Of a stretch of DNA of 51,329 bases, positions 37,286-48,163 are shown one piece after another. This DNA comes from Actinomycetota bacterium (lineage in GTDB: Bacteria > Actinomycetota > Acidimicrobiia > Acidimicrobiales > CADCSY01). The stretch's first letter is position 1, and each line of letters begins with the position of its first letter. Both the position numbers and the translations under genes were made by a program. Below the pieces are notes generated by a model. It saw only the letters and a list, made by a program, of their open reading frames with translations, ran no database searches and was not told the DNA's origin. The stretch covers positions 1-51,329 of the forward strand of contig JADDRA010000053.1 in the NCBI GenBank assembly GCA_016781105.1, read 5' to 3'.

Positions 37286-38716
37286 ATGGGTACCGCTGCC
37301 CCCGTCGCCCGCGCGCGCCGCACCTGGCCCCAGCGGTTCCTGATCACCTTCAACTGCATCCTCATCGTCATGTGCCTGATGGGGGCCAGCGCCGTCGGCT
37401 ACTCCTACTACCGCTTCGGCAACATCCCCCGCGTGTCGCTGGGCGACTTCCTGGCCGACGAGCCCCCAGGGCGCCCGCAGAACTACCTGCTGGTGGGCAG
37501 CGACTCCCGGGAGTTCGTCCAGGGTGGTGACGACCTCGACTCCTTCGGCGACGTCACCGACGCGGGCACCCAGAAGGCCGACACCATCGTCCTGGTCCGC
37601 GTCGACCCCGGGACCGAGACCGCGTCGATGGTCTCGTTCCCCCGCGACCTCATCGTCACCGTCGCCGGGCGGAACGAGCGGGATCGGATCAACACCGCAC
37701 TGGCCGGGGGTCCCTCGCAGCTGATCGAGACGATCCAGCTCAACTTCAACCTTCCCGTCCACCACTACGTGCAGGTCGACTTCGAGGGCTTCCGGGACCT
37801 GGTCGACGCCATCGGCGGCGTCGAGCTCTACCTGGAGAACCCGGTGCGCGACCGCGACGTCAACGGCAACAACGTCAGCGGCCTCGACATCGACCAGACC
37901 GGCTGCGTCACCCTCGACGGCGACACGGCGCTGGCCTACGTGCGCAGCCGCCACTTCCAGGAGCTCGTCGACGGCGACTGGCAGGGGGACCTGACCGCCG
38001 ACCTCGGCCGCATCGAGCGCCAGCAGGCCTTCATCGCCACGGCCGTGCGCCAGGCCGTCTCCGAGGGACTGACCAACCCGGGCAAGCTCACCGACCTCAT
38101 CGGGGTGGCCGAGCGCAACGTCGCGATCGACGACCAGCTCGACCCCCGTGACCTGCTCAAGCTGGGCCAGCGCTTCCAGTCGATCGAACCCGGGACGCTC
38201 ACCCCGCTCAAGCTCCCCACCCAGCCGGCCAGCTTCGGCGGCGCCGAGAACAACGTGGTCGTGCTCGACGAGGACGCAGCCGACGAGATCCTCGACGTGT
38301 TCCGGGGGATCGTGCCCGGCCAGGACGTGGTGGCCCCCTCGGCGGTGCACGCGCGCGTGCTCAACGGCTCGGGGCGCACGGGTGAGGCCAACGCGGCCAA
38401 GAACGACCTCTCCCTGGCCGGCTTCAACATGGCCGACGCCAGCGACGCCGAGGCCCGGGTGGCCCGGACGACCGTGCGCTACGCCGAGGGCCAGCAGGCC
38501 AAGGCCGAGCTGCTGGCCGGCTACCTCGAGGTCGCCCCCGTCCTGGAGGAGGACCGGAGCATCCGCACGGTCGACGTGGTGGTGATCACCGGACTCGACT
38601 ACGCCGGCGTGCGCTCCTCGCCCCGGCCTCCCGAGGCCGCCCCCGCCCCGCCCGCCACCGAGGCCCCGGGGCCCGCCCCCGGGCAAGAGGTCGAGGCGAC
38701 CCAGCCCACCTGCTGA
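37286..38716 (+). CDS. LytR-CpsA-Psr (LCP) family glycopolymer transferase with LytR_C domain
   Basis: YLLVGSDSREF, DTIVLVRVDPGTETASMVSFPRDLIV, RVLNGSGRTGEANAAKNDL. Confidence 0.92.
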   Translation: MGTAAPVARARRTWPQRFLITFNCILIVMCLMGASAVGYSYYRFGNIPRVSLGDFLADEPPGRPQNYLLVGSDSREFVQGGDDLDSFGDVTDAGTQKADTIVLVRVDPGTETASMVSFPRDLIVTVAGRNERDRINTALAGGPSQLIETIQLNFNLPVHHYVQVDFEGFRDLVDAIGGVELYLENPVRDRDVNGNNVSGLDIDQTGCVTLDGDTALAYVRSRHFQELVDGDWQGDLTADLGRIERQQAFIATAVRQAVSEGLTNPGKLTDLIGVAERNVAIDDQLDPRDLLKLGQRFQSIEPGTLTPLKLPTQPASFGGAENNVVVLDEDAADEILDVFRGIVPGQDVVAPSAVHARVLNGSGRTGEANAAKNDLSLAGFNMADASDAEARVARTTVRYAEGQQAKAELLAGYLEVAPVLEEDRSIRTVDVVVITGLDYAGVRSSPRPPEAAPAPPATEAPGPAPGQEVEATQPTC

Positions 38717-38780
38717 ACGGCCTCGGGCCGGGGGCTGGGGTGACCCGCCGGGGCCGAGGGCAGGCTTTACAGTCCTGCCC

Positions 38781-38840
38781 GTGCTGCGCGTGCCCGGGAC
38801 GCCTCCGCGCCACCCCGGGCGGATAGGAGCAGCCCGATGA
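38781..38840 (+). CDS. Possible 19-aa leaderless upstream leader peptide
   Basis: TACAGT-7nt-GTG; VLRVPGTPPRHPGRIGAAR*, TGA overlapping the GT39 start in ATGA. Confidence 0.35.
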   Translation: MLRVPGTPPRHPGRIGAAR

Positions 38841-40471
38841 GCCAGGCGACCCTGCCGGGCGGACCGCCCGAGGAGGTCGCCCCCGAGAACCGTCCCGCCG
38901 AGCAGCCGGTCCCCGCACGGCTGCGCGCGCCCACCCCCGCCAGGCGCAATCCCCGGGTCGTCCTCGGCCTGGTGGGCCTGACCGCCGTCGCCGTCGTCCT
39001 GCGCCTCGAAGGTCGGGGGATGTCGTTCTGGCTCGACGAGGGCCTGTCGGTCGGCATCGCCTCGCATCCTCTCTCGGAGATCCCCGGCCTGTTGCGCCTC
39101 GACGGCTCGCCCCCGCTCTACTACCTCGTGCTGCACCCGTGGATGCAGCTGTTCGGCACCTCCGAGGAGGCGGTGCGGGGGTTGTCCCTGGTGCTCGGCC
39201 TGGCCGCCATCCCCGTCGCCTTCTGGGCCGGGAGGAGCCTCTTCGGCCGCTGGGTGGGCTGGATCGCCGCCGTGCTCGCCGCCAGCAACGGCTACCTCGT
39301 GTACTACAGCCGCGAGGCACGCATGTACACGCTGTTGGTGCTCACCACCCTCGTGTGCGTCACGGCCTTCACCCACGCCTTCGTCTTCGGACGACGACGA
39401 TGGCTGCCGGTGTTCGTCCTGGCGCTGGCAGCCACGCTCTACACCCACAACTGGGGCCTGTACCTGGCCGCCGGGTTGGCCGCCGCCGCCGGGCTGTGCG
39501 CCGTGGCGGCCGACGACCGGCGCCGGCTCCTGCGCGACGGTGCGCTCGCCGCCGCCGCCCTCGCCGTCCTCTACGCCCCGTGGGTGCCCACGCTGGTGTA
39601 CCAGGCCGCCCACACCGGGGCACCCTGGTCCGCGCGACCCGATCCGGGCGACCTGGCCGGTGTGCTCGGGTCCATCCTCGGGCGCAACGGGGTCATGGTG
39701 GCCCTGGCCCTGGTCGGCCTGCCCGCCCTGGTGGCCCTCGGGCGGCGGTGGCGCTCCGGCGGGGAGGCGCTGGCCGTGGCGGCCCTGGCGGTGGCGCTGG
39801 TGACCGCCATGCTGGTCGCCTGGTCGTCGTCGCTCCTGGAGCCGGCCTGGGCCGGACGCTACTTCGGGGTGTTCCTGCCCCCGGCCCTGCTGCTGGCGGC
39901 CCTCGGCCTGGCCCGCGAGGGTCGGCGGGGGGTGCTGGCCCTGGTGGTGGTGGCCGTGCTGGCGGCCCAGCCCCTGACCCAGCTCCCCGGGCTGGGGCCG
40001 CCCGGGCTGCCCCAGAAGAGCAACGTCCGCCGGGCCCTCGCCCTCGTCGAGGACCTGGCCGGCCCCGGCGACCTGGTGATCTCCACCCAGCTCGAGCACG
40101 TGCCCCTGCTGCGCTACTACCTGGGGCCCTCGCTGCGCTACGCCGATCCCACCGGACCGGTCGAAGATCCGAACGTGGTCGACTGGCGCGACGCCACCGA
40201 GCGCCTGCGGGCTGCCTCGGTGGGCACCGGCCTCGCTCCCCTGATCGAGGACCTCGACGTGGGTGGCCATGCCTTCCTGGTCTGTCCCCGCACCGACACC
40301 GACGAGGACTCCCTCGTGTGGTTCCGCCTCATGGAGCGTCACTGCCGGTCCTGGCGCAACGCCCTCGACGACGACCCCGACCTGGAGCTGGTGCTCGGAC
40401 CGGTGGCCCCGTCGCCCCGGGGCACGCCGAGTACCTCGATCTACGTCCTGGTCTACCAGAAGCGGGCGTAG
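38837..40471 (+). CDS. Glycosyltransferase family 39-like polytopic membrane protein
   Basis: SFWLDEGLSVGIASHPLSEIPGLLRLDGSPPLYYLVLHPWMQLFG. Confidence 0.88.
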   Translation: MSQATLPGGPPEEVAPENRPAEQPVPARLRAPTPARRNPRVVLGLVGLTAVAVVLRLEGRGMSFWLDEGLSVGIASHPLSEIPGLLRLDGSPPLYYLVLHPWMQLFGTSEEAVRGLSLVLGLAAIPVAFWAGRSLFGRWVGWIAAVLAASNGYLVYYSREARMYTLLVLTTLVCVTAFTHAFVFGRRRWLPVFVLALAATLYTHNWGLYLAAGLAAAAGLCAVAADDRRRLLRDGALAAAALAVLYAPWVPTLVYQAAHTGAPWSARPDPGDLAGVLGSILGRNGVMVALALVGLPALVALGRRWRSGGEALAVAALAVALVTAMLVAWSSSLLEPAWAGRYFGVFLPPALLLAALGLAREGRRGVLALVVVAVLAAQPLTQLPGLGPPGLPQKSNVRRALALVEDLAGPGDLVISTQLEHVPLLRYYLGPSLRYADPTGPVEDPNVVDWRDATERLRAASVGTGLAPLIEDLDVGGHAFLVCPRTDTDEDSLVWFRLMERHCRSWRNALDDDPDLELVLGPVAPSPRGTPSTSIYVLVYQKRA

Positions 40472-40505
40472 GAGCTCCCGGAGCCCCGGCGCTACCCTCG
40501 CCCGG

Positions 40506-41804
40506 ATGCCTGCCACCATCGCCATCGTCGGCACCGGCTACGTGGGGCTGACCACCGGTGCCTACCTGGCCCACCTGGGCCACAAGGTCACCTGCGCCGA
40601 CGTGGTGCCCGAGAAGGTCGACCAGCTCAACCGGGGCGAGCTGCCCATCCTCGAGGCCGGGCTCGAGGACCTGGTGACCGAGGGCCTGGCCTCCGGGCGC
40701 CTCTCGTTCGTGCTCGGTGCCGCCCGCGCCGTGGCCGGCGCCGAGTTCGTCTTCCTGTGCGTGCCCACGCCCCAGGGCGAGGACGGCTCGGCCGACCTGC
40801 GCTACGTGCGCCAGGCCGCGGCCGAGATCGCCCCCGAGCTGGAGCCGGAGTGCGTCGTCATCAACAAGTCGACGGTGCCCGTGGGCTCGGCCCGGGTGGT
40901 GGAGGAGGCGCTCGGTCGGGACGACGTCTTCGTCGTCTCCAACCCCGAGTTCCTGCGCGAGGGCTCGGCCGTGCACGACTGCCTGCATCCCGACCGCATC
41001 GTCATCGGCAGCGGCGACCAGGCCGTGGCCATGCGCGTGGCCGAGCTGTTCGAGGCCCTGCGGGCACCGCTGGTCATCACCGACCCCGCCTCGGCCGAGA
41101 TGATCAAGTACGCCTCCAACGCCTTCTTGGCCACCAAGGTCAGCTTCGTCAACGCCCTGGCCAACGTGTGCGAGGCGGTGGGTGCCGACGTGCGCGAGGT
41201 GGTCCTCGGCATGGGCCACGACCCCCGCATCGGCGTCGAGTTCCTCAAGCCGGGCCCCGGGTGGGGAGGTTCCTGCTTCCCCAAGGACACCAGGGCGATG
41301 GTGCACATCGCCGAGGAGGCCGGCTACGACTTCAACCTGTTGCGGGGCGTGATCGCCGTCAACGACGAGCAGTACGAGCGCATGGCCGACAAGGTCGAGC
41401 AGATGATGGGCACCTCCCTGGAGGGCTGCGAGGTGGGGGCGTGGGGACTCACGTTCAAGGCCCGCACCGACGACCTGCGCAGCTCGCCCGCGATCGAGGT
41501 CATCCGCCGGCTCCAGGCCCGGGGGGCGAGGGTGCGGGCCTACGACCCGACGGTCGACCCGCCGGTGGCGACGTCGGACCCGCGCCTGGCCGGCATCGAG
41601 CTGCGCGCCGACCCCTACGCGGTGTGCGAGGGCGCCGACGTCGTCGTGGTGCTCACCGAGTGGGACGAGCTGCGCTGGCTCGACTTCGCCAAGGTGTCGG
41701 GGCTGATGGCCGTGCCCCGCATCGTCGACACCCGCAACCTCCTGGAGGCCCCGGCCCTGCGCCGCCAGGGCTTCGCCTACGTCGGGCTCGGGCGCGACGG
41801 GTGA
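40506..41804 (+). CDS. UDP-glucose/GDP-mannose dehydrogenase family protein
   Basis: [58 protein letters not shown]-type motif. Confidence 0.93.
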   Translation: MPATIAIVGTGYVGLTTGAYLAHLGHKVTCADVVPEKVDQLNRGELPILEAGLEDLVTEGLASGRLSFVLGAARAVAGAEFVFLCVPTPQGEDGSADLRYVRQAAAEIAPELEPECVVINKSTVPVGSARVVEEALGRDDVFVVSNPEFLREGSAVHDCLHPDRIVIGSGDQAVAMRVAELFEALRAPLVITDPASAEMIKYASNAFLATKVSFVNALANVCEAVGADVREVVLGMGHDPRIGVEFLKPGPGWGGSCFPKDTRAMVHIAEEAGYDFNLLRGVIAVNDEQYERMADKVEQMMGTSLEGCEVGAWGLTFKARTDDLRSSPAIEVIRRLQARGARVRAYDPTVDPPVATSDPRLAGIELRADPYAVCEGADVVVVLTEWDELRWLDFAKVSGLMAVPRIVDTRNLLEAPALRRQGFAYVGLGRDG

Positions 41805-42745
41805 GTGGCCGGCGGGTGGTCGTCACCGGGGCCGCCGGGTTCCTCGGGTCCCACCTCTGCGACGCCCTGCTGGCCGACGGTGACGAGGTGGTGGCCATCG
41901 ACAACCTGTCGACGGGCAAGCTGGGCAACGTCGAGCACCTCTTCGGCCACGACGGCTTCACCTTCGTGCGCCACGACGTCAGCACCTACGTGTGGGTGCC
42001 CGGACCGGTCGACGTGGTGCTCCACTTCGCCAGCCCCGCCTCGCCCCGGGACTACCTCGAGCTGCCCATCCCCACCCTCAAGGTGGGCAGCCTGGGCACC
42101 CACAACACCCTGGGCCTGGCCAAGGACAAGGGAGCCCGCTACCTGCTCGCCTCCACCAGCGAGGTGTACGGCGACCCCCAGGTCCACCCCCAACCCGAGA
42201 CCTACTGGGGCCACGTCAACCCGGTGGGGCCCCGGGGCGTCTACGACGAGGCCAAGCGCTTCGCCGAGGCCATGGCCATGGCCTACCACCGGGCCCACGG
42301 GATCGAGGTGCGCATCGCCCGCATCTTCAACACCTTCGGCGAGCGGATGCGCCCGGGCGACGGGCGGGTGGTGTCGAACTTCCTGGTCCAGGCCCTGCGG
42401 GGTGAGCCGCTGACCGTCTACGGCGAGGGTGAGCAGACCCGCAGCTTCTGCTACGTGGCCGACCAGGTGGCGGGCCTGCTCACCCTGCTCGACGCCGACC
42501 ACGTGGGGCCGGTCAACGTGGGCAACCCCGAGGAGCACACGGTGGCCGAGCTGGCCCGCATCGTCCTCGAGGTGACGGGGTCGTCGTCGTCGCTGGTCTT
42601 TGCGCCGCTCCCGGTCGACGATCCCTCCCAGCGCCGGCCCGACATCACCCTGGCCCGCCAGCTCCTGGGCTGGGAGCCCACCGTGGCGCTGCGCGACGGC
42701 CTCACCCGCACGGCGAGGTGGCTGGCCGCCGCCCTGGACGGGTGA
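41801..42745 (+). CDS. UDP-glucuronate decarboxylase-like NAD-dependent epimerase/dehydratase
   Basis: [80 protein letters not shown]. Confidence 0.9.
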   Translation: MSGRRVVVTGAAGFLGSHLCDALLADGDEVVAIDNLSTGKLGNVEHLFGHDGFTFVRHDVSTYVWVPGPVDVVLHFASPASPRDYLELPIPTLKVGSLGTHNTLGLAKDKGARYLLASTSEVYGDPQVHPQPETYWGHVNPVGPRGVYDEAKRFAEAMAMAYHRAHGIEVRIARIFNTFGERMRPGDGRVVSNFLVQALRGEPLTVYGEGEQTRSFCYVADQVAGLLTLLDADHVGPVNVGNPEEHTVAELARIVLEVTGSSSSLVFAPLPVDDPSQRRPDITLARQLLGWEPTVALRDGLTRTARWLAAALDG

Positions 42746-43623
42746 GCGCGCCGGGGGGCGCCGGGCCGGCGGCGGCCGTCATCGTCAGCTACAACGTCCG
42801 GGATCTGGTGCTCGAGTGCATCGCCAGCCTGCGGGCCGACGGGGTCGACCAGGTTGTGGTGGTCGACAACGCCTCGGCCGACGGCTCCGCCGAGGCCGTG
42901 CGCCGGGCCGAACCCGAGGTCGAGGTGCTGGCCCTGCCCCGCAACCTGGGCTACGGCAGCGCCGCCAACCGGGGCGTGGCCCACACCTCGAGCCCCTACG
43001 TGGTGGTGATGAACCCCGACGTGGTGGTGGCGCCCGGCGCCACCAAGTCCCTGGTCGGCGCGCTCGAGGCCGACCCCGGCCTGGCCCTGGTCGGGCCCAG
43101 GGTGGAGACGCCTGCGGGCCAGCTCTACCCCTCGGCCCGCACCTTCCCCGCCCTGGTCGACGCCGCCGGCCATGCCTTCTTCCACTTCGTGTGGCCCGAC
43201 AACCCCTTCAGCCGGCGCTACCGCATGCTCGACTGGGACCACGCCGGCCCGGCCGACGTCGACTGGGTGGCCGGCAACCACATCCTGGTGCGGCGCCGGG
43301 CGTGGGACGAGGTCGACGGCTTCGACGAGGGCTACTTCATGTACATGGAGGACGTCGACCTGTGCTGGCGGCTGCGCCGGGCCGGCTGGCGCATCGGTTA
43401 CGAGCCGGCGGCCCGGGTCGTCCACGCCATCGGTCGCTCCACCGACCAGACCCCCTACCGCATGATCGCCGCCCACCACCGCTCGTTGCTGCGCTACGCC
43501 CGGCGCACCACCACGGGCACCAACCGGCTCCTCCTTCCCGTGGTCGCCGTCGCCCTGGTGGTGCGCACCGGGCTGGCGTGGATCCAGCGGGCCGTGCGGG
43601 GCCGCCCGCACGCCGCCACCTGA
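42742..43623 (+). CDS. Glycosyltransferase family 2
   Basis: [65 protein letters not shown]. Confidence 0.9.
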   Translation: MSAPGGAGPAAAVIVSYNVRDLVLECIASLRADGVDQVVVVDNASADGSAEAVRRAEPEVEVLALPRNLGYGSAANRGVAHTSSPYVVVMNPDVVVAPGATKSLVGALEADPGLALVGPRVETPAGQLYPSARTFPALVDAAGHAFFHFVWPDNPFSRRYRMLDWDHAGPADVDWVAGNHILVRRRAWDEVDGFDEGYFMYMEDVDLCWRLRRAGWRIGYEPAARVVHAIGRSTDQTPYRMIAAHHRSLLRYARRTTTGTNRLLLPVVAVALVVRTGLAWIQRAVRGRPHAAT

Positions 43624-43682
43624 GCCGTTCCCGAGCGAGCCGCGTCGTCGCCCTTGGGGGCGCCGGTAGCATCGCGGCCCGG

Positions 43683-44459
43683 ATGGGACGGGCGTCGTCG
43701 AGCAAGCGGACCAAGCGGGCGGCGAGGATGGCCCGAGCGGCCGGGCGGGGCGCCGGAGCGGGGGCGGGCAAGAACCTCGCCTGGCCCGTCGCCATGGCGG
43801 CCGTCGTCGTCCTCGGCGTGACCCTGGTCCTGCTCTCCCGGGGCGAGCGCGCCGAAGCCGCCGCCCCTCTGCTCACCGACCACTGGCACGCGGCCTACGG
43901 CGTCTCGGTCTGCGGGGAGTTCCAACCCCCGCTGGCCGACGCCGGTGAGGACACCAGCGGCATCCACACCCACCAGGACGGCCTCATCCACATCCACCCG
44001 TTCTCCACCCGCTACACCGGTGACGGTGCCACCCTCGGGGCCTTCGCCGAGCAGGTGGGCATGAACCTCGAGGACGACCGCCTGCAGCTGCCCGGTGGCG
44101 AGGTGCACGCCAACGACAATGGTCAGTGCGACGGGAAGCCGGCCGTGGTCCAGGTCAAGGTGTGGCAGGGGGTCGGCGACGAGGGCCGGCTGCTCGAGTC
44201 GGACTTCGCCGACTACGCCCTGCCCAACGGCAGCCTGGTGACCATCGCCTTCGCTCCGGTGGGTGCCGACCTGCCCCTGCCCCTCTCGGCCGGCACCGTC
44301 CCCCAGGACCTGCCCGGCGCCGCGCCGGTTGGGGGCCAGGGTCGCCCCCGCGCCGAGCCGGAGGCCGAGGCCGGGTCCACCACGACGACCCCTCCCCAGG
44401 ACCCGCCTCCTAGCGCTCCCAGCACGACCAGCGCTCCCAGCACGACCGGCGCTCCGTGA
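43683..44459 (+). CDS. Membrane-anchored histidine-motif-rich protein of unknown function
   Basis: One N-terminal TM; DHWHAAYGVSVCGEFQPPL...GIHTHQDGLIHIHPFSTRY...GEVHANDNGQC; Thr/Pro/Ser-rich C-terminus. Confidence 0.75.
   Translation: MGRASSSKRTKRAARMARAAGRGAGAGAGKNLAWPVAMAAVVVLGVTLVLLSRGERAEAAAPLLTDHWHAAYGVSVCGEFQPPLADAGEDTSGIHTHQDGLIHIHPFSTRYTGDGATLGAFAEQVGMNLEDDRLQLPGGEVHANDNGQCDGKPAVVQVKVWQGVGDEGRLLESDFADYALPNGSLVTIAFAPVGADLPLPLSAGTVPQDLPGAAPVGGQGRPRAEPEAEAGSTTTTPPQDPPPSAPSTTSAPSTTGAP
44412..44456. repeat. 18-bp tandem repeat (2.5 copies) in the 3' coding end
   Basis: AGCGCTCCCAGCACGACC x2 followed by GGCGCTCCG. Confidence 0.95.
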
Positions 44460-45487
44460 GGGCCGTCGTCCTCGTCGGCGGGCTGGGCACCCGCCTGCGC
44501 CCCCTCACCCTGCGCACCCCCAAGCAGATGCTGCCCGTCGCCGGCCGGCCCATGATCGAGTGGGTGGTCGAGCACCTGGCCGGCCACGGTGTCGACGAGG
44601 TCGTGCTGTCCCTCGGCTACCGGCCCGACGCGTTCCGGCGGGCCTACCCCGATGCCACCTGCGCCGGCGTCCGGCTGGTCTACGCGGTGGAGGACGAGCC
44701 GCTCGACACCGCCGGCGCCATCCGCTTCGCCGCCGGGGCGGCCGGGATCGACGAGCGCTTCCTCGTCGTCAACGGCGACATCCTGAGCGACCTCGACGTG
44801 TCCGCCCTGCTGGCCTTCCACGCCGACGCCCACGAGCAGGCCGGCGCCCTGGCCACCATCGGCCTCGTCCCTGTCGAGGACCCCTCGGCCTACGGCGTGG
44901 TCACCACCGACGGAGAGGGGAAGGTGCAGGCCTTCGTGGAGAAGCCGGCCCCGGGCGAGGCTGCCTCCCACGACATCAACGCCGGCTGCTACGTGCTCGA
45001 GCCCGAGGTGCTGGACCGCATCCCCGGCACGGGGCGGGTCAACATCGAGCGGGAGACCTTCCCTGCGCTGGTGGCCGAGGGCCGGCTGTGGGCCCTGAGC
45101 CAGCACGGGTGGTGGGTCGACGTGGGCACCCCCGAGCGCTACCTCCAGGCCTCGCTCGAGCTGCTCGACAAGGGTGCCGGCCAGGGTGAGGCCGGGCTCG
45201 TCGATCACAGCGCCGTGGTCGCCTCCAGCGCCGTCGTCACCCGCTCGGTCCTCGGACCGGGCTGTCGCATCGGGCGTAACGCCCGGGTGCGCGACTCGGT
45301 GGTGTTCTCCCGGGCCGTGGTGGGCAACGGGGCCACGATCAGCGGGTCGATCGTGGGTGCCAGCGCGGTGGTGGGCGACGCGGCCAGCGTCTCGGGGCTG
45401 TCGGTGCTCGGCAACGAGGTGGAGGTCGACGGCGGGGCCACGCTGGAGGCGGCGGTGCTGCCCGATCCCGGGACCTGGCCGGCCTGA
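44456..45487 (+). CDS. Nucleotidyltransferase (sugar-1-phosphate guanylyl/thymidylyltransferase family)
   Basis: RAVVLVGGLGTRLRPLTLRTPKQMLPVAGRPMIEWVVEHL; left-handed beta-helix C-terminus. Confidence 0.9.
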   Translation: MRAVVLVGGLGTRLRPLTLRTPKQMLPVAGRPMIEWVVEHLAGHGVDEVVLSLGYRPDAFRRAYPDATCAGVRLVYAVEDEPLDTAGAIRFAAGAAGIDERFLVVNGDILSDLDVSALLAFHADAHEQAGALATIGLVPVEDPSAYGVVTTDGEGKVQAFVEKPAPGEAASHDINAGCYVLEPEVLDRIPGTGRVNIERETFPALVAEGRLWALSQHGWWVDVGTPERYLQASLELLDKGAGQGEAGLVDHSAVVASSAVVTRSVLGPGCRIGRNARVRDSVVFSRAVVGNGATISGSIVGASAVVGDAASVSGLSVLGNEVEVDGGATLEAAVLPDPGTWPA

Positions 45488-45497
45488 GGGTGCACCC

Positions 45498-46448
45498 GTG
45501 AGGGCGGTGGTGACCGGTGGCGCCGGGTTCATCGGCTCGACGCTGGTCGACCGGTTGCTGGCCGAGGGTCACGCCGTCGACGTGGTCGACGACCTCTCGA
45601 CCGGGTCGTTGGCCAACCTGGCCGACGCCCGGGCCGACCGCGGCCACGAGCTGAGCGTCCACCAGCTCGACATCCGCTCCCCCGAGGTGGTCGACCTCCT
45701 GGCCCGCCGCCGCCCCGAGGTGGTGTTCCACCTGGCCGCCCAGGCCGACGTGCGCGTGTCGGTGGCCCGCCCCGCCTTCGACGCCGAGGTCAACGTGCTC
45801 GGCAGCATCAACGTGCTCGAAGGGGCCCGGGCCGCCGGCGCCCGCAAGGTGGTCTTCGCCTCGAGCGGGGGCACCATCTACGGCGACCCCGACCCCGCCG
45901 ACCTCCCCGTCACCGAGTCCCACCCGCAACAACCCATCTCGCCCTACGGCGTGGCCAAGAAGGTGGTGGGCGACTACCTCCACGCCTACCGGGTGCTCCA
46001 CGACCTGGAGTTCACCGCGCTGGCCCTGGCCAACGTGTACGGCCCCCGCCAGGACCCCCACGGCGAGGCCGGCGTGGTCGCCATCTTCGCCGGCAAGCTG
46101 CTCGCCGGCGGACCCTGCACCATCTTCGGCGACGGCAGCCAGACGCGTGACTTCGTGTACGTCGACGACGTGGTCGACGCCTTTGTACGGGCGGCGTCCC
46201 GGGGCAGCGGCGTGCTGTGCAACATCGGCACCGCGACCGAGACCTCGGTGCTCGACCTCTACCGGGTCATGGCCGCCGCCGCCGGGCGCGAGGAGCTCGC
46301 CCCGGTCCTCGCCCCGGCCCGCCCCGGAGAGCTGGCCCGCTCCGCCCTGGACCCGGCCCGGGCCCGCCTGCACCTGGGCTGGGCTCCCTGGACGACCCTC
46401 GAGGACGGGGCTCGGGCCGTCCTGCGCTGGTTCGCCGACCGCACCTGA
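45498..46448 (+). CDS. NAD-dependent epimerase (UDP-glucose 4-epimerase-like)
   Basis: RAVVTGGAGFIGSTLVDRLLAEGHAVDVVDDLSTGSLANL; SSGGTIYGDP; YGVAKKVVGDYL. Confidence 0.9.
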   Translation: MRAVVTGGAGFIGSTLVDRLLAEGHAVDVVDDLSTGSLANLADARADRGHELSVHQLDIRSPEVVDLLARRRPEVVFHLAAQADVRVSVARPAFDAEVNVLGSINVLEGARAAGARKVVFASSGGTIYGDPDPADLPVTESHPQQPISPYGVAKKVVGDYLHAYRVLHDLEFTALALANVYGPRQDPHGEAGVVAIFAGKLLAGGPCTIFGDGSQTRDFVYVDDVVDAFVRAASRGSGVLCNIGTATETSVLDLYRVMAAAAGREELAPVLAPARPGELARSALDPARARLHLGWAPWTTLEDGARAVLRWFADRT

Positions 46449-46491
46449 GCGGGCACACCTGAGCGGGCACTCGGGCGCCGGCGTCGAAACC

Positions 46492-47208
46492 TCAGCGGAA
46501 CAGGTCCTCGGCGGGAGGGCGCACCAGCTCGGCCCGCACCGACGCCTCCCGCAGCCACGCCGGGTCGACGCCCCGGATCACGGCCACGGGCACCCCGGCG
46601 GCCTTGCCCATGACCAGCTCGGCGGCCGCCGCCAGCTCGTCGGCCAGGGCCACCTCGGTCACCTCCAGGGTGCGGCCCAGGGCGTCGGCGCAGCCCCGCA
46701 GGTCGACCAGGGCGGCGACGCCGGCGCAGCCCAGGGCCACGTCGACGGCCCCCCGCCGCCACGGTCGGCCGAAGGTGTCGGACACCACCACGCCGGCCTC
46801 GACGCCGGCCCGGGCCCGCAGGCCGTCGCGGATGCGCCGGGCCGAGCGGTCGGCGTCGAGGGGCAGGAGGGCGGCCCGTCCCCGAGCCACGTTGGACAGG
46901 TCGACCCCGGCGTTGGCGCACACGAAGCCGTGCGCGGTCTCGGTGATGAGCAGCTCGCCCCGTCGCCGCAGCACCCGCACGGCCTCGGACTCGACCAGCC
47001 GGCGCCGGGAGGCGGCGTCACCGGGGTCGAGGTCGACCACGCGGCACTCGGCCTTGGACACCACCTTCTGGGTGACGACCACCACGTCCCCGTCGGCCAG
47101 TCCCGGCCCTCCCTCGTGCCCACACGCGGCGGTGATGAGGGCGGCCAGGACGTCGCCGGGGCGCACCTCGGGCAACCCCACCACCGGGTGGATCGCCAGC
47201 GCCCCCAC
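46492..47208 (-). CDS. cofE: Coenzyme F420:L-glutamate ligase (CofE)
   Basis: [65 protein letters not shown]. Confidence 0.92.
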   Translation of the reverse strand: MGALAIHPVVGLPEVRPGDVLAALITAACGHEGGPGLADGDVVVVTQKVVSKAECRVVDLDPGDAASRRRLVESEAVRVLRRRGELLITETAHGFVCANAGVDLSNVARGRAALLPLDADRSARRIRDGLRARAGVEAGVVVSDTFGRPWRRGAVDVALGCAGVAALVDLRGCADALGRTLEVTEVALADELAAAAELVMGKAAGVPVAVIRGVDPAWLREASVRAELVRPPAEDLFR

Positions 47209-47215
47209 TTCGTGC

Positions 47216-48163
47216 TCAGGCGACCAGGGTGGTGCGGGCCAGGGCGGCGGCCTCCGCCGGCCCGGACATGACCGTGGGGGCGACGACGGGGCGCACGCCG
47301 GCCGCCTCCACGTCGCCGGCGAGGGCGGCATCGGCCTGGTCGAGCACCAGGGTGCCGGCCACCGCGGTGTAGAGGCGGGCCACGCCCACCACCGACGCCT
47401 CGTGGCCCAGGCCCCGCAGCAGTCGGTCGGCCGGTCCCCGCAGGGCGGCGCCGGCGACGATCGGGGACACGGCCACCACGTCGGCCCGCCGGGCCGCCAG
47501 GGCCTCGGACACGCCGGGCACGGCCACCACCGGGCCGATGGACACGATGGGGTTGGACGGGGCGATCACCACCCGCTCGGCCTCGGCCAGGGCGTCGAGC
47601 ACCCCGGGGCCGGGGTGGGAGCGATCCGCTCCGGCGAAGCGCACGGCCGACACGGCCTCGTCGTGGCGCCGGTGCACGAAGTACTCCTGGAAGCCGATCT
47701 CGCCCTCCTCGGCCACCGTCAACCGGGTCTCGACCGGGTCCTCGGTCATGGGCAGGAGCCGGGGGCCCACGCCCCACGCCCGGGTCACCTCGGCGGTCAC
47801 CCGGGCCAGCCCGGCGCCCTCGGCCAGGCGGGCGGTGCGGTAGAGGTGCGTGGCCAGGTCGGCGTCGCCCAGGCGGAACCAGGTGGTACCCGCCACCGAT
47901 CCGGCGGGGGCGACGGGCGTGTAACGCGCCAGGGCCTCGACGGCCCGCCACGTCTCCCCGGCCAGGCCCCACCCCCGCTCGGCGTCGACGGCGCCGGCCA
48001 GGGTGTAGGTGACCGTGTCGAGGTCGGGGCAGATCCGCAGGCCGTGCAGCCAGACGTCGTCGGCGGTGTTGACCACGGCGGTAATGTCGTCGGGAGGGAC
48101 GACCTGGACCAGGCCGGCGAGGTAGCGGGCCGCGCCCACCCCCCCGGCCAGGACGGTTATCAC
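47216..48163 (-). CDS. cofD: 2-phospho-L-lactate transferase (CofD)
   Basis: [57 protein letters not shown]. Confidence 0.93.
   Translation of the reverse strand: MITVLAGGVGAARYLAGLVQVVPPDDITAVVNTADDVWLHGLRICPDLDTVTYTLAGAVDAERGWGLAGETWRAVEALARYTPVAPAGSVAGTTWFRLGDADLATHLYRTARLAEGAGLARVTAEVTRAWGVGPRLLPMTEDPVETRLTVAEEGEIGFQEYFVHRRHDEAVSAVRFAGADRSHPGPGVLDALAEAERVVIAPSNPIVSIGPVVAVPGVSEALAARRADVVAVSPIVAGAALRGPADRLLRGLGHEASVVGVARLYTAVAGTLVLDQADAALAGDVEAAGVRPVVAPTVMSGPAEAAALARTTLVA

Noticed and set aside
36929-40534. 1201-aa reverse ORF
   Set aside because: Antisense to the LCP and GT39 genes; composition (Gly/His/Gln/Val) typical of shadow frames, no recognisable domain.
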